Assembly (NCBI RefSeq): GCF_003589595.1
Contig: NW_020653852.1
Location: 7,553,429 to 7,617,428, forward strand
Direction: 5' to 3'
From: Hyposmocoma kahamanoa
Taxonomy: Eukaryota > Arthropoda > Insecta > Lepidoptera > Cosmopterigidae
Length of the DNA stretch: 64,000 nt
The translations under genes and the position numbers were made by a program. Below, piece by piece: positions 9,193 to 21,100 of this stretch (position 1 is its first letter; the number at the start of each line of letters is the position of its first letter). The notes under the pieces are model-generated. The model saw only the letters and a program-made list of their open reading frames with translations. It had not been told where the DNA came from and did no database searches.

Positions 9193-12100
9193 CTTGACAG
9201 CTTGCTAAGTGTAAAAATTTAATATTAAATATCTGTAAAATGTAGTAAACAAAGTAGTTCAGTACTTCGTCTATGAATGTGCAATGTCTCTTACGTGGTA
9301 TTCTCGTTCCCAAACAAGAGCAATGTGGAGGATTTATCGCTGGTATAACAATAGGTGCGGGGTGAATTAGAATCATAGACGTATCTCGGGTAAAGTCTCC
9401 GCCTTCACATTCTAGCACTCGTATTTCAAAGAGCGTAGCTACAGCTGCAAAACGCACAAAGGGTGAGTCACCGGAGGAAAGGCGGAAAAAAATTGTTTGC
9501 TAGATCAAATGTTCTAGGTATTTACTCTTAAATAAAGGTCTTACAAAAATACTACCTCGCTACGTGGATGTATACTGTACTTTCAAGTCGATTTAGTGCG
9601 TCCGGTATGCACAACAAACTGATAGAAGTCCAAAGACAGCCGAAATGCTGCCAATTGCCGAGAAATATTATTAAAAAAGTTGTACTTTGTGTGTACCTTT
9701 AGCGATTTTAATCTGACTATCACTCTGCAACAAATGAAGGAGCATTTTGCGAGAGAAAATCTCGCCCAACACTGAGCCACATTTCAGAAGCATTTTTTCA
9801 AAAGACGATAAGGAATCGTACGTCTTCAGTATTATTACTGCAACAATAAAACTTTCTTGATGACTTTTTTAAAGTAGCGTGTGTTATATTGGATAATGGA
9901 GTGGCGTCTTTAATGTGAAACCATTACGACTGGCCATAAAACGCAATTTTCCGGATTTAAATCGCGTCTATTTGTTTTTTCAAACAAACCGACGTTTCGG
10001 GCCCTTTACAGGTCCCATGGTCACGGTTGACTGAGGTGGTACAGTCTTCAACCAACGCTGAAACTTGATGTAAGTGAGTTTGTACCCTGCGTAAAACCTC
10101 CAAAACTGTATGGGTTATCAAAAATACATAAGGCTGACACCCCACTCCGTCCCATAGTTAGCCAGAATGACACACCAACCTACAAACTGGCTCAACACAT
10201 AGCAAAGGTACTGTCACCATTGAGAGGGAACACTTCTACACATGTGAAGGATTCATACTATTTCATCAGTGGAATCAAAGATCTACGGTTAACTGATGAT
10301 GACACCATGGTCAGTTTTGATGTTCAGTCGCTGTTTACCAACCTACCAGTAAAAGACTGCATTGAAATTGTACGTAGAAAGCTAAGGGAACATAATATGT
10401 CCATTGAATATGCAGAATTATTAGAACACTGCCTAACATCAGGCTATCTATTGTGGAATAATGAATTCTACCTACAAATTGACGGTATAGCGATGGGCTC
10501 CCCGATATCTCCCGTTGTTGCCGATATTTTCATGGGACCTGTAAAGGGCCCGAAACGTCGGTTTGTTTGAAAAAACAAATATACGCGATTTAAATCCGGA
10601 AAAATAATTTCATTTCCAATAGAAATATAAATATTTATTCAATTTTTATTCATATAACTTTCAATTTTCAAAGCATACCGTCCATTTCAATATCCATCAT
10701 AATGTTTTCGAAATTGCTAAAATTGTTAGCGTCTGTAAGTACAGCCATTTGTATCTTCTCGTTATGTGGCAAAGAATGTATCCAGCTCTCTTTCTCCATT
10801 ACAGTCTGCAATATTGGTAAAGATGCCAATACACTCGGCTCCAAATAAGTTTTATTATTTACCAAACGCCTTACTTAGTAAGCAATTTACTTTATTCTAG
10901 CGGTTTGCTCAATTTGTCTACTACAAATTTTCCTTTTTAAATACGACTTACTTCCAAATCATGACTACTTTCTCGTTTGTTTGGATACGAGTGTGACTCA
11001 TCTTCATGTGCAAAGACAGTGGTAGTCAGTAAAGCAGGAGACGGCATAACGGCTCCAGATTCCATTGCCTCACTTCGAGAGACAGTAACAACTGTCAACT
11101 GTAATCGTTGGATGAGCGAAATGACAAAGTTCTGAACCCAACCAGGTAGTCCACCGCTTGCGCTTTCTATCACCCTAAAAATTTTTATTTAAAAGATTAG
11201 ATATATTAAATTCCATTTCGGGGAAGGAATAACGAGTCGAGGAGGCCAAATTAACACCACAACACGCGTAAGTAGTTGGCAATGTTTTGGTTTGAGAACG
11301 TTTAGTGATGAATAGTTAAAGATTTCGTAGCATACGCAACACGAACTGTTAGAACTTGAAATACTATGAAACTTACTTCTCCAAATCCGCTGGAATCGCT
11401 TGCACGTCCAGCAATTGACATGCCAGTGCCGCATGGTACCATCGATCGATACCAGAAAGGAGCATATTTACTATCATACTGTTGGATAAGCACTTTTTTC
11501 CAGTCGCTGTGGGACGAATTTTTCAGATTATAACTGCCAACCGATTGTCATAGTCTGGTTATAGATTTTATACACGACTTACTTGTCACCATCTTTTCGT
11601 CATTTATAGAAATTGTTAGGAAAAAGCATTTTGCATTCAAAAGTATTATCAGAATACGCCATGATTCGTCATCAATAAACTCCGCGTTCCTTATAAACAC
11701 AATATGTAGAGACGAGAAGCGCTGTAAAACGAAAAATCTTGACAAGTTTATTTTCAATACGTGACGTGCTCGCCAAATTTATACTTGTCTTAAATACTTG
11801 TAGTAGCAGGTCACTTACGCCCAATTGCCTGAGAGATGGAATGATCAAGTAAAATCATACATGTTTATTTTCGAACAAATATTGACGACCTCGGTGACGA
11901 CGCTCAACGATTTATTGTAGAAGCAGAATGTGAGGTTCCGGGTTTAATTCCTAGTAGGATCAATGTGGGAAACACTTTTCTAAATTGATTGGAGGAGGAC
12001 GTTGTGACGACTGGCGACAAATGGGGGAAAAAATCCTATATTATAGATTTTTATTATCCCATTTGTTACCACTGGGAATAAGCCCCCCATAGTGAATTCG

Positions 12101-15100
12101 TTGCTCTGGTACTCATAGTATACTGGGAATTCCATAGTTTGAGATCAGGTTATTGGTGTGGTTAACGGGCGTATTATTAATATTCTGCAGTGTAGGCATC
12201 TACTAACGAATATGTTGTTTTATTTATTTTTTGACCTACCTCTGTGGTTCAGTGGTTACCACACCGGTTTTCGTGGTATCCAAACCATCTCTGAGGTCCC
12301 GAGTGCGATCCCCGGCTGCGAGGTCAATTTGGAAAACTAACTTTTCTATATTGTCTGCGGTCTGGGTGTTTGTGGTACCGTTTTTCGTTTCCGATTTCCA
12401 TAATACAAGTGCTTTAGTTACTTACTTTGAGATCAGAACAACGTGTGTGATATTGTCAAATATTAAAAATAAATAAAGACTTCATGATTGATGATAGTAG
12501 CTACAGATTGACACGTGAGATCAAACAAAAATAAGTAAATATGTAAGCAACAGATATGCTCGACGTCGTATTATCAACACACGTGAACAGGCAAAATCGA
12601 GTGGATGTGTAAGAAACAGACGATCAATATCGTACTCTTTGTTGATTTTCTACGATTAGACAAAATCGAGTAAATGTCGAAGCAATAGACAATCGACAGA
12701 GTATTTTTCGTCAATCGACACTGTGCACCTTAAATTAGGTGTCTTACCAAATTTGTATTTATTAATCCTGATATTTATCAATCGTTAACAGGCGACCTTA
12801 ACCATCGACAAAATAGAGGAAATTTGTTATCTGACGGATACTTATTAATAGTGAAAACACCGTAAATGGAGCGCCAATAACGATCGTCAAAAATTGAACA
12901 AATCTGTACCTTATTGATTGTCAAGATACGTGAGGCGCACTATAAGTTTCCGGAATGAATAAGAAAAAAATACTATAAATGGTCAGAAATTTATTTATTG
13001 TTTCTCAAAATATTCTCCGTTAGCGTTAATGCACTTTTTCATACGAATGAACCAATTTTGAAAACATTCATGCCACTCCTCCGTGACAATCTCTAAAACA
13101 TATTTTTCATATTCTTCGACAGCCTCTTCAGAAGCACTAGTGTAAGTTTTACCAAAAAATTCGAATACGCTTCGAGCGCGTTAGGTGAGTTAACTATTAG
13201 CGAGAAGTTTTTTCATGTTATGCGAGTGTATCTTTTCAAGTGTCACTTCACCGAACGTTGCGTGTGCTCACTGCTATGAAAGTATTTTTTTCTTCTGTAG
13301 GTTGGCACTTGAGTTTCGGGATGACAATTATACGATTTATTTAAAACGTAGTTTTGCATTAGGGGCACCGGTCATCGTGAATATTATTCATAATTTGGAC
13401 GGATAATATTTGTTCGAATGAACGACGAATGAACATAGTGTTGTTTCATTTTCTTCTACAAGAGTAAAAGAGGCATCAAATATGAGTGCCTACCATTGTT
13501 GCCGAGTGTTAATCAACACAAGTTTTAAAACTTGGGAATTGGTGCGTTATTTTATAAAATTTTCATTCTAGTTTGTTATTTTCATCATGAAAACTAGTCC
13601 GAGCCAATTTGAGATGCTCGTGAATTTTATGGAAACGTAAGTTCTTTGTAGTTTCTTTTGTGTAAAATGTGAGACAAATACAACGTAAGTGTAACAAAAA
13701 ATGTGTACTTAAATCTTGGTATCAGTTATGGTGATATAACCAAACCTTCAAAAAACGCCCGCGGTCGAATCAAGACAATTACGTCTTAAAATAAGGAACC
13801 TTATTAAATGCCGACGCCACTGGTCATGCCAAAACCACGGAAAAATGGAAAAAGGTAAGTTCAATATTTATTCATATTATAACTTTTTTGTAACCTTTTT
13901 ATGAAAATTTTTTGTAAAAGGTTTTTTGTAATGTTCTTTGAAGGTGTGGAGTGATTATAAAAATAACGGCCTGCCATAATTTTGACACAATTTTATAAAG
14001 TCTTTAAACACGAAATACAGTTTATCACAGAAAAATCATGTAAACGTATGATTAAACCTCGATTTCACCACCCAAACAACAAGTGAGATACTTTACTACA
14101 GTGATTCCGTTCGAATACTCGCAGAAATGTCAAATTCATAAGTTACACTCGCAAAAACACAAAAAACGCGGTTCAAAGTGAGTAACGCGCTCGATACGTA
14201 AAATACGGATCGAGCGCGTTACTCATTTTGACAAATACACTAGCGTTTATTGTTGCCAATACGTACCGCCAGAGGCGCTGTTCATTTTCCCATACTAATT
14301 ACGATTTTAACGCAAACGCGTTCGTTACGTTTGCCATGATGAAAAACTTACACTCGAGCTACAGGTGATGAAAATCGTTGACCGCGTAACTGGTTCTTAA
14401 TTTTTGGAAATAAATAAAAGTCACAAGGTGCCAGGTCGGGACTGTACGCGAGATGGCTCATATGGTCAACGTTGTTCACCTTCAAAAATTCATTTGTCTG
14501 TCTGACCGTGTGAGAATTGGCATTTTGTGGTGCAAGTTGATACGGCGCTTACTGTTATTTTTACGGAGTTTGTCAATAACTTCCGGCAAACAAATGGTCG
14601 TGTACCAATCACTATTCATGGTACAACGATTCTCCAAAGCAACAGTAGCCACGTGTCTAATTTTATTCAAAAAAAGAAGCAATTATCCGCTTAAAGGCAT
14701 TTTGCACGCGCGCCCCTTTGGTTGGTTTCGGCTCATCTCGAAAGACCCACACGCTCGATTGCTGCTTTGTTTTGGGGTCGTAACCATAAATCCATATTAC
14801 GTCACCTGTTACTATGTTCCACACCAAGTTTGACGCACCTTCATTGAATCTAGTAAGCATGGCATTGCACCAAGTGACGCGATCCGATTTTTGAGCCTCA
14901 GTCAAATTGTGTGGGATCCGCCGAGAGCACAGCTTTTTCACACCCAAATGTTTGAGCAGTATTGATTGTATTTCATCATCATCATCATCATCATCATCAG
15001 CCTATTGCAGTCCACTGCTGGACATAGGCCTCCCCTAATGCACGCCATTTCGCCCTGTTCTCGGCTTGACGCATCCATTTCCTGCCAGCAATCTTCCGCA

Positions 15101-18100
15101 GATCGTCACTCCATCTGGCTGGAGGGCGTCCCACACTACGTTTGCCAAGTCGTGGTCTCCACTCAAGAACTCGTTTACCCCAGCGGTTGTCGGTTCTTCG
15201 GCAGATATGTCCAGCCCACTGCCACTTCAGCTTGCTTATCCGAAGAGCTATGTCGATCACTTTGGTTCTCTGTCTGATAACCTCATTACGGAGTTTATCT
15301 TTCAGAGAAACTCCGAGCATAGCTCGTTCCATAGCTCGCTGAGCGACTTTAAACTGGTGGACTAGCCGTATCGTGAGTGTCCACGACTCAGCTCCGTACG
15401 TTAGAACTGGTAGGACGCACTGGTTGAAAACCTTTGTTTTCAAGCTCTGCGGAATGGGTGACGAAAAGACTCGACGTAGCTTCCCAAACGCTGCCCAGCC
15501 AAGCTGAATCCTCCTCCTGGCCTCCTTCTCGAAGTTATTTCTACCTAACTGCAGAATCTGCCCGAGGTAAGTGTATTCGGAAACAACTTCAAGAAGGTGG
15601 CCATCGACGCAGATGGGTCTCGGATCAATGTGGTCATTGATCATGACTTTGGTTTTATCAAAGTTCATGCCGAGACCAATCCGCCGCGAGGCGGATGCTA
15701 GGCTGTTCAGCATCTGATCCAGTTCCTCCAGCGATTCTGCCATTAGGACTATGTCATCTGCAAATCGCAAGTGTGAGATGTACTCGCCGTTTATGTTAAT
15801 GCCCATCCTTTTCCAGTCCAGCGTCTTAAACATATCCTCCAATGCAGCGGTGAACAGTTTCGGGGATATGACATCCCCCTGTCTCACCCCTCTGCGTAAT
15901 TGGATAGGTTCAGACTGCTGGTCCTGTACTTGGACACTCATGGTAGCAGCATCGTAAAGACATCTCAACACTTGTATATAACGATAGTCTACTTGGCACC
16001 GCTGTAAGGATTCCAGGACAGCCCAGGTTTCGACAGAGTCAAAGGCCTTCTCATAGTCCACGAAAGCTAAACACAGGGGCCGATTATACTCTTCGGACTT
16101 CTGTATAATCTGCCTCACTGTGTGTATGTGGTCTATGGTGCCATATCCTCCCCGAAACCCGGCCTGTTCCGGTGGCTGAAACTCGTCGAGTCTTCTTGCG
16201 AGGCGATTCGTGATGACTCTAGAAAACAGCTTGTAGACGTGACTCAGGAGTGAGATGGGTCGGTAGTTTTTCAGTAGAGTTTTATCTCCCTTTTTAAAGA
16301 AGAGAACTACAATACTCCTGTTCCACGCCCGTGGAGTTCTCCCGCAGTGAATGACCAAGTTAAAGAGCTTCTGAAGTTCCTGGATAACAGGAACTCCTCC
16401 AGACTTCAAAAGCTCCGAAGTAACTCCGTCTTCACCGGGGGCTTTTCCATTTTTAAGCTGTTTTAGAGCCAACACGATCTCGTCTTGACTGATTTCTGGC
16501 AGGTCGTCGGTATAGTGGCGCGTCAAGGTGGCTCTCAAATCGTGATTGTCACGCTGGACCCGAGGAGCATTTACAGCGTACAAACGGCCATAGAAGTCCT
16601 CTATCTCGGCGAGTATCTGCGGCTTTGACGTAACGGTTAGGCCATCGTGCGTTGTAAGCTTCGTCAGGTGGCTCCTTCCAAGCTGCTGAGTGAAAACTTT
16701 GGACCCTCGGTTTCGCTCTATCGCCTCCTCAATGAGGCGTGTATTGGAACTCCGAAGGTCACGCCGTACCATCTTCGCAATCTGCTTGTTTAGGTATGAC
16801 CTCTCTGACGAAGTGGCCTGGATGTCATCGCGTCTTTTCGTCATAAGTCGCAGAGTCTCATCCGAGAGTTTAGACTTCTTTCCCGTACGCTGCAATTGAC
16901 AGAATTTGATGCCCTCGCTTCTCAGCGTCCCAACCACGCTTTGTAGGGCCTCGTCAACGTCCTCGGTGGGTTTCAGCTCGACGAATCTCGCTTCGAGAAG
17001 TTCATGGAACTTCTCGGAGCCCGCCATGATCTGGAGTGGATTAGGACGGAGCGTGGACTTCATCAAGCGGCTTCTTTCAAGTTTGACATCGATATTCAGA
17101 GAGCCTCGTACAAGTCGGTGATCAGATCCGGTGCTAAACCTGTTGATCACTGAGACATCTCTGAATATGTGTCTCTTGTCCGTCAGGATGAAATCGATCT
17201 CATTTTTAGTCACAGCGTCGGGGCTTCGCCAAGTCCACTTCCTTTGAGGCTTCTTCTTGAAGAACGAATTCATCAAGAAGAGCCCCTCGTGCTCGAGGAA
17301 GTTGACTAGCGTTTGCCCCCTGTGATTCCTTACTCCATAACCATGCGGGCCGACTCGAGACTCGTCAAGATTTGGGAATCCCACTTTAGCGTTAAAGTCC
17401 CCCATAACAACGTTGAAGTGAGCCTTGGTGGTGTTGTGTAAGGCTTTCGATATGTCCTCGTACATATCTTCTACATCGTCATCCGAATGTGTCGAGGTCG
17501 GTGCGTAGGCCTGAATGATCTTCAGGCTATACCTTTTTGATAGCCGAAGGATCAGGTACGCTACCCTGTTCGACACACTGGAGATCTCTTCAACGTTGTT
17601 AGAGAGGACTCTGTTGACGAGGAATCCTATACCACCTTGGGATGTTTGATCACCCTCGCGGAAGTACAGTAGATGGCCCGAGTCTAGGGTTATGGTGTCC
17701 TCTCCCTCTCTTCGGACTTCACACAGCCCCAGAACATGCCATCTAATGTTCTCCAGTTCCACTTCCAACTGTGCAAGGTGTTCGTCAAGCCTAAGAGTTC
17801 GTCCGTTAAACGTAGCCAGGGTCAGTTGTTTTTGGTAGCCTGCGGTAGCCCGGGGATTCTTAGCACCCCCTACCCCGCCGGTACCATGGCCGCTACCGTG
17901 ACCAGGAATAGCGGGGCGACCGGGAACTGGGGGCCTTCGATTGGTTGTGCCGTCCATGAAGGGGGTTATTGCCCATAATCTCCACGCTGGGCATGCGGGT
18001 TGGAGATCGCAGGGCGCTGCCTTTGTACTACCGACGCTGCTGCCCGTCGGTAGCCAGCAGATTTGACAGCGCCAATGTGGGGAAGGGCTATACCGCCTAC

Positions 18101-21100
18101 TACCGGTCGCCAGAGCCTCGTCGGTTACTGCAGGATGTACCGCGTGCAGGTGAGGTTGACAATAAGAGCTGTGATGGTGTGTGCCCCCTTACATCCCCTC
18201 ATGTCTATGCCTAAAGATGCCCGAATCTCATAGTATGTCACATGCCTGTTTGTTTTGATCATACGGCGCACAGCGTCGATATTTTTGTTGTTCACAGCAG
18301 TGGTCGGGCGACCATCACGAAATTCGTCACTGAGATTCACACGACCGCTTTGAATTCTGCAAACCAGCTGATATAGTCGTCTTGCATGGTGCTTCATCGT
18401 GCTTCAAAAGCATCTTGAAGCCGGGCGAAGCTCCGCTGAGCTGTTAAATTACACTTAAAGTCGTAGAAAATCATACTACGAAAATTTTCACGAGTTAAAT
18501 CCATGGTGATGTAGACAACCAATTTCTAAAATGACGCAAAAACAAGTGACAGTCAGATGAAACAAACTGTATTCTACAGCCAAAGAGTTGTAATTACTTT
18601 TTAAATATTGTTTATGTAAGCGTCCAATTCCGGAAACTTATAGAGCGCCCTATGTATATTAGTGAAATATCGAACGCCAATAACAATCGTCAAATAGTGA
18701 GCAAATGTGATCGTCAAAATACATTAGTCGAATAAAAAATAAAAATCGAGCAAATCTGTAGGCACTTTAAAGATTCTAAAGTATTGAACAAATGCCTACC
18801 AGTTTACAAATGTTTGTGACCATCACCCTGACGCTCAGTTCAGCAAGCAAATCGCCCGTGTAAGTGTAGTTTTCGGGCAACGGGAATTGGCAATCGAAGA
18901 TTGTGTTTAACGCGAACAATTCTAAGGGGGACATCTTAAACAAATCCAGACTGTATGAAAGCAAATGAACAATGTTAATGCATAATGAATGAAACCCGAT
19001 AACGCAATTGTAAAAAATAGAGATGCCACGAATAGTGATGTGGCCAAATACCGAATATTCGGCCACGACTGCCGAATGTTCGGCGTAAGATATGCATTTC
19101 ACGCGTGACCTGTTACGCCCTGTCTCATTGCGCTGCGTGCGGAGGTAACGGGGGTGGTTTTTGTTGAAAAAGAAGTCGCTACTGATGATATGCAAAATGA
19201 TGAGAATGTGGAGAAAAGTTCTATTGCACATTAAATTGATTTTTATTTGAAAACTGTTCGCTTAAATCGGACGGCAGAGCCTTACAAGTGGTAGTTAGCA
19301 AACGCAAAGCAATATCCAAGCCTGTCAAAATTTGCTAAAATTTATTTATCGTCTCCGGGCAGGAAATGTTTATGAGGAAAAACGCAATCGTTTGTTACAA
19401 ACCAATGCTGAAAATTTTGCTTCATTCATTACAACCTGCCACTGATTGATTTTAAGTAACAAAAAAAGTAATAAAAAGCAACAATTTGTGATTAAAATAC
19501 GTGATACATTTTGAATATGTGCTTTTTTTTCATTATTTGATATTGACTATGCGGCCGAAAACTACGACTATTCGGCCGAATACCGACTATTAAAAAAAGT
19601 GGCCGATACCGAATAGTAGCTGAATATTCGAGGCATCTCTAGTAAAAAGTGATATGTAAAAAACCTACATCAGCACAACCATTATATCAACTTAGGTATA
19701 TTTGCGTTGACATCACTGAGGGTAGTTTCGGAAATGTATGAACTCGTAGCAGCAAACAAGTCACTGGGTAAAGTCAAGTGAACGCGTTGCCGGCAGTGAA
19801 TGCGTAAAAGTGGTTGCTATTTAGTAAATATGTAAGAGATGCGTATATGTGTAGAACATTTGTTCCTACCTGTATCTCAACACGTTTTCAAAATTATTAC
19901 GTAATTGTGTAAAGCTTGTTTTGGTGTTCGTCAATGAGGTTTTCCCCGCTTCCCCGTCAATTATCAGCATACGAATCGCTTGATACGGTGTCTGCTTCAA
20001 ACAAATAACCAAGTAGGTATAATTTTACTCGTTTAGGCAAACTGATTGTTTAAGGGATGTAAAAAATGGTTCGACCTTATTCAGCTGATGCTGGTGAGGA
20101 TGACAAAGAAACTAGAGAAAAAGGATTGCGAAAAATGAATATGTGTATGAACACATTTTGTGCATGAGCACAAAATGCATTTATTTTGTGCATGTGCACA
20201 AAATGTGTGCCGTCAATAGGAAATTAATGTTTATAGAAGGTTATAGATATATCTGTGACTTGGTACAAGAAGCGCCATTGCAGTGGCGCGGTAGCCGCGC
20301 GTAAAGTCTTCATTTTTCACTTGTGACTGCTTGCACAAATAGCACGCGCGTGTCATGACCGTAGCGCTGCAACTGCGCTTCTAGATATTGCATGAAATTA
20401 GTAGTGGAGCGACTGCTGCGCCACAGACGCGCATCGAGATGTGAAAAAGCGTTACATCTCTATCACCGTCACTTACCTACTAATACAGCTACTACTACTG
20501 CTACGGCTACTTAATAGTCGTTATAATATAATAATTTAAGGTTTATTGAGATAGTTTGAGAAATAACTCCACTAATTTTGTTATAATTATTAATACAAAT
20601 TTTTTTTTGTCCCACCGGGCCGAATAAAAGCAAAATTTTCTGTGTGTTCAATCTTTGTACATACCTATTAATAATCATAATAATTTAAGTTATTACTCAC
20701 TTTGAAGTAACATTTCATTTCATTTGGAAAGTTGATCCGCAATTACTTTTCCAGTTTTACAGGCTTAGGACTGTCGCGTCGTTAAAAAGACCATGAAACG
20801 TGTTTATTATTTTGGATCAACTTCGTAAAATTATCTTATTTATACTTTCAATATTTACACTGATCTAATTATTTCTTGGTTCATAATTAGAAATAAAAAA
20901 TAAAAGCGAACTACAATGAATGGCACAGTTGTTAGTCGCTATAGAACGGAGATCACGTATGGTTTTGTTTGTAAAATACGTCATTATGTCGAGATGTTAG
21001 TGACGGAGACAGTTATGTGTTTTTGGAACGTCGTTCGTTCGTAAAAAGTCACGGTGTTACTATTTGACTGCTGATTACCGTGATTTTTTTCATCGTGACG

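Larger units (their letters stand above)
12996..18504 (-). pseudogene. mariner transposase, broken
   Basis: Pieces in order: start near 18504 (MDLTRENFRSM), GRVNLSDEFRDGRPTTAV and HVTYYEIRASLGIDM at about 18200-18340, then the RTE insertion. HLGVKKLCSRRIPHNLT and TGDVIWIYGYDPKTKQQ (first catalytic Asp) come at 14700-14950, then HMSHLAYSPDLAPCDFYLF at 14400-14470. After the second insertion comes EEAVEEYEKYVLEIV to the stop near 12996. At least one frameshift lies near 18390, before the insertions. Inactive. Confidence 0.85.
12929..18654 (-). mobile_element. mariner-type transposon carrying two later insertions
   Basis: Terminal inverted repeats share CTATAAGTTTCCGGAAT near both ends (12940-12956 and 18627-18643) and are flanked by TA (12927-12928 and 18655-18656). 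Subtracting the RTE LINE (about 3.2 kb) and the TIR element (about 1.2 kb) leaves about 1.3 kb, the usual mariner length. It sits in the sAC-like E12-E13 intron. Confidence 0.88.

Noticed and set aside
10570..10620. Canonical active hammerhead ribozyme
   Set aside because: The first core half reads CTGTAAA, not CTGATGA, so only a hammerhead-like motif is claimed.
11302..11493. Alternative open frame LIQQYDSKYAPFWYRSM over exon E14
   Set aside because: Its phase does not match the neighbouring exons, whereas the WYHAALACQLLDV frame does.
14997..18000. Several plus-strand frames of 60-100 codons
   Set aside because: Shadows of the RTE ORF on the minus strand.
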